From positions 1-64,000 of the forward strand of contig JAMPGY010000013.1 of NCBI GenBank assembly GCA_023663705.1: 64,000 nt of DNA, in the 5' to 3' direction. The notes beneath the pieces were generated by a model. It searched no databases. It saw only the letters and a list, made by a program, of their open reading frames with translations, and had not been told where the DNA came from. The translations under genes were made by a program, and so were the position numbers. Shown here in pieces: positions 63,574-64,000 of the stretch (positions are counted from its first letter, which is position 1; each line of letters opens with the position of its first letter). This DNA is from Clostridium sp. (GTDB taxonomy: Bacteria; Bacteroidota; Bacteroidia; Bacteroidales; Bacteroidaceae).

Positions 63574-63771
63574 TTCAAAGCAAAAGATATACTGAACTGA
63601 ATCAGAACGTCCAGCACATCACACCGGACATCCACAGTCCGCCAAGCGCTCCTTCAACAGGCGTACCGCCTCCTCCGGTGTCATGTCCCAAACGCTCTTT
63701 TGATAACCTATGCACAACCTACATGCTCAGAAAGGATCCACCCAGCCCCTCTCATGCTTGTTGGGATAGTT

Positions 63772-64000
63772 TTATAAATTCACCGTCTTGTTCAGCAAGT
63801 AGTGGTCGAGCACCGTCATGGCCGCCATGGCCTCCACCACCGGAACGGCCCGGGGCAACACGCAGGCATCGTGGCGCCCACGGGCTTTCAGCACGGTGTC
63901 CTGTCCCCGGCTGTCTACCGTGGGCTGCTCCATCAGCAGGGTAGCCACCGGCTTGAAGGCCACCCGGAAGTAGATGTCCTGTCCGTTGCTGATGCCTCCC
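63772..64000 (-). CDS. aroC: Chorismate synthase, C-terminal part
   Basis: The minus strand shows the last 75 or so codons of chorismate synthase, the final step of chorismate synthesis from [21 protein letters not shown], then [20 protein letters not shown] and [20 protein letters not shown] are standard C-terminal sequences of AroC. The stop is at 63772-63774. The 5' part lies beyond the window. Confidence 0.95.
   Translation of the reverse strand, partial: GGISNGQDIYFRVAFKPVATLLMEQPTVDSRGQDTVLKARGRHDACVLPRAVPVVEAMAAMTVLDHYLLNKTVNL

Noticed and set aside
63450..63635. 61-codon minus-strand frame in the second array
   Set aside because: The 23-nt period would shift its frame at each unit, so it is not a coding repeat.

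Overview
The window reads as chromosomal DNA from a Bacteroidales bacterium, most likely Bacteroidaceae. The reasons are the many TAnnTTTG -7 promoter boxes, the absence of strong Shine-Dalgarno sites, Bacteroidetes-type families (GT3-type glycogen synthase, type III glutamine synthetase, DUF3127, DUF4835, GH92, GH110, a Rho with a long acidic insert) and the gnd-zwf-pgl order. The genus cannot be fixed from the sequence alone.

Layout. 1-2877: an AT-rich three-gene cluster ending in a secreted caspase-like peptidase; its first gene has a disrupted 5' end. 3015-6746: oxidative pentose phosphate operon (gnd, zwf, pgl). 6809-19333: an ABC-F ATPase, rho, a DUF3127 SSB-like protein, dnaN, an exonuclease, coaBC, a PorD-like (DUF4835) gene, recN and a degenerate-protease/TPR protein. 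19486-24653: tilS, a GH110 alpha-galactosidase, a Cys-rich small membrane protein, two identical tRNA-Cys genes and an HI0933-type flavoprotein. 24654-25673: a gene-free kilobase holding an array with an exact 23-nt period and a 336-bp element with inverted ends. 25674-29942: glycogen phosphorylase and synthase. 30260-37298: a Ca/Na antiporter, a Zn peptidase, trmD, a hemolysin III protein, a zeta-toxin-like kinase pair, a thioesterase and lipoproteins.

37415-50774: pyrD-pyrK, an HTH regulator, a very AT-rich gap, holA-amn, a lone HsdR_N nuclease-like protein, a zinc-ribbon coiled-coil protein, Nif3, FetAB-like iron exporter, the agmatine-to-putrescine pair and glutamine synthetase III. 51077-63261: a perfect 33-bp hairpin, a secreted protein with a type IX-like tail, nitroreductase, queH, a DUF308 protein, GH92, then an MBOAT / SGNH / GH123-like operon and a phosphoesterase / outer-membrane pair. 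63390-63573: a second 23-nt-period array. The window ends inside aroC.

How the genes work together. Central metabolism is well represented: NADPH from gnd-zwf-pgl, glycogen storage and release, pyrimidine synthesis, polyamine synthesis and nitrogen assimilation. Replication and repair genes (dnaN, holA, recN, DUF3127) are scattered among them. The glycan side (GH110, GH92, the GH123-like enzyme and the O-acyltransferase pair) fits a gut commensal that trims host glycans and decorates its own. The most unusual features are the caspase-like cluster, the two exact 23-nt arrays and the perfect intergenic hairpins.
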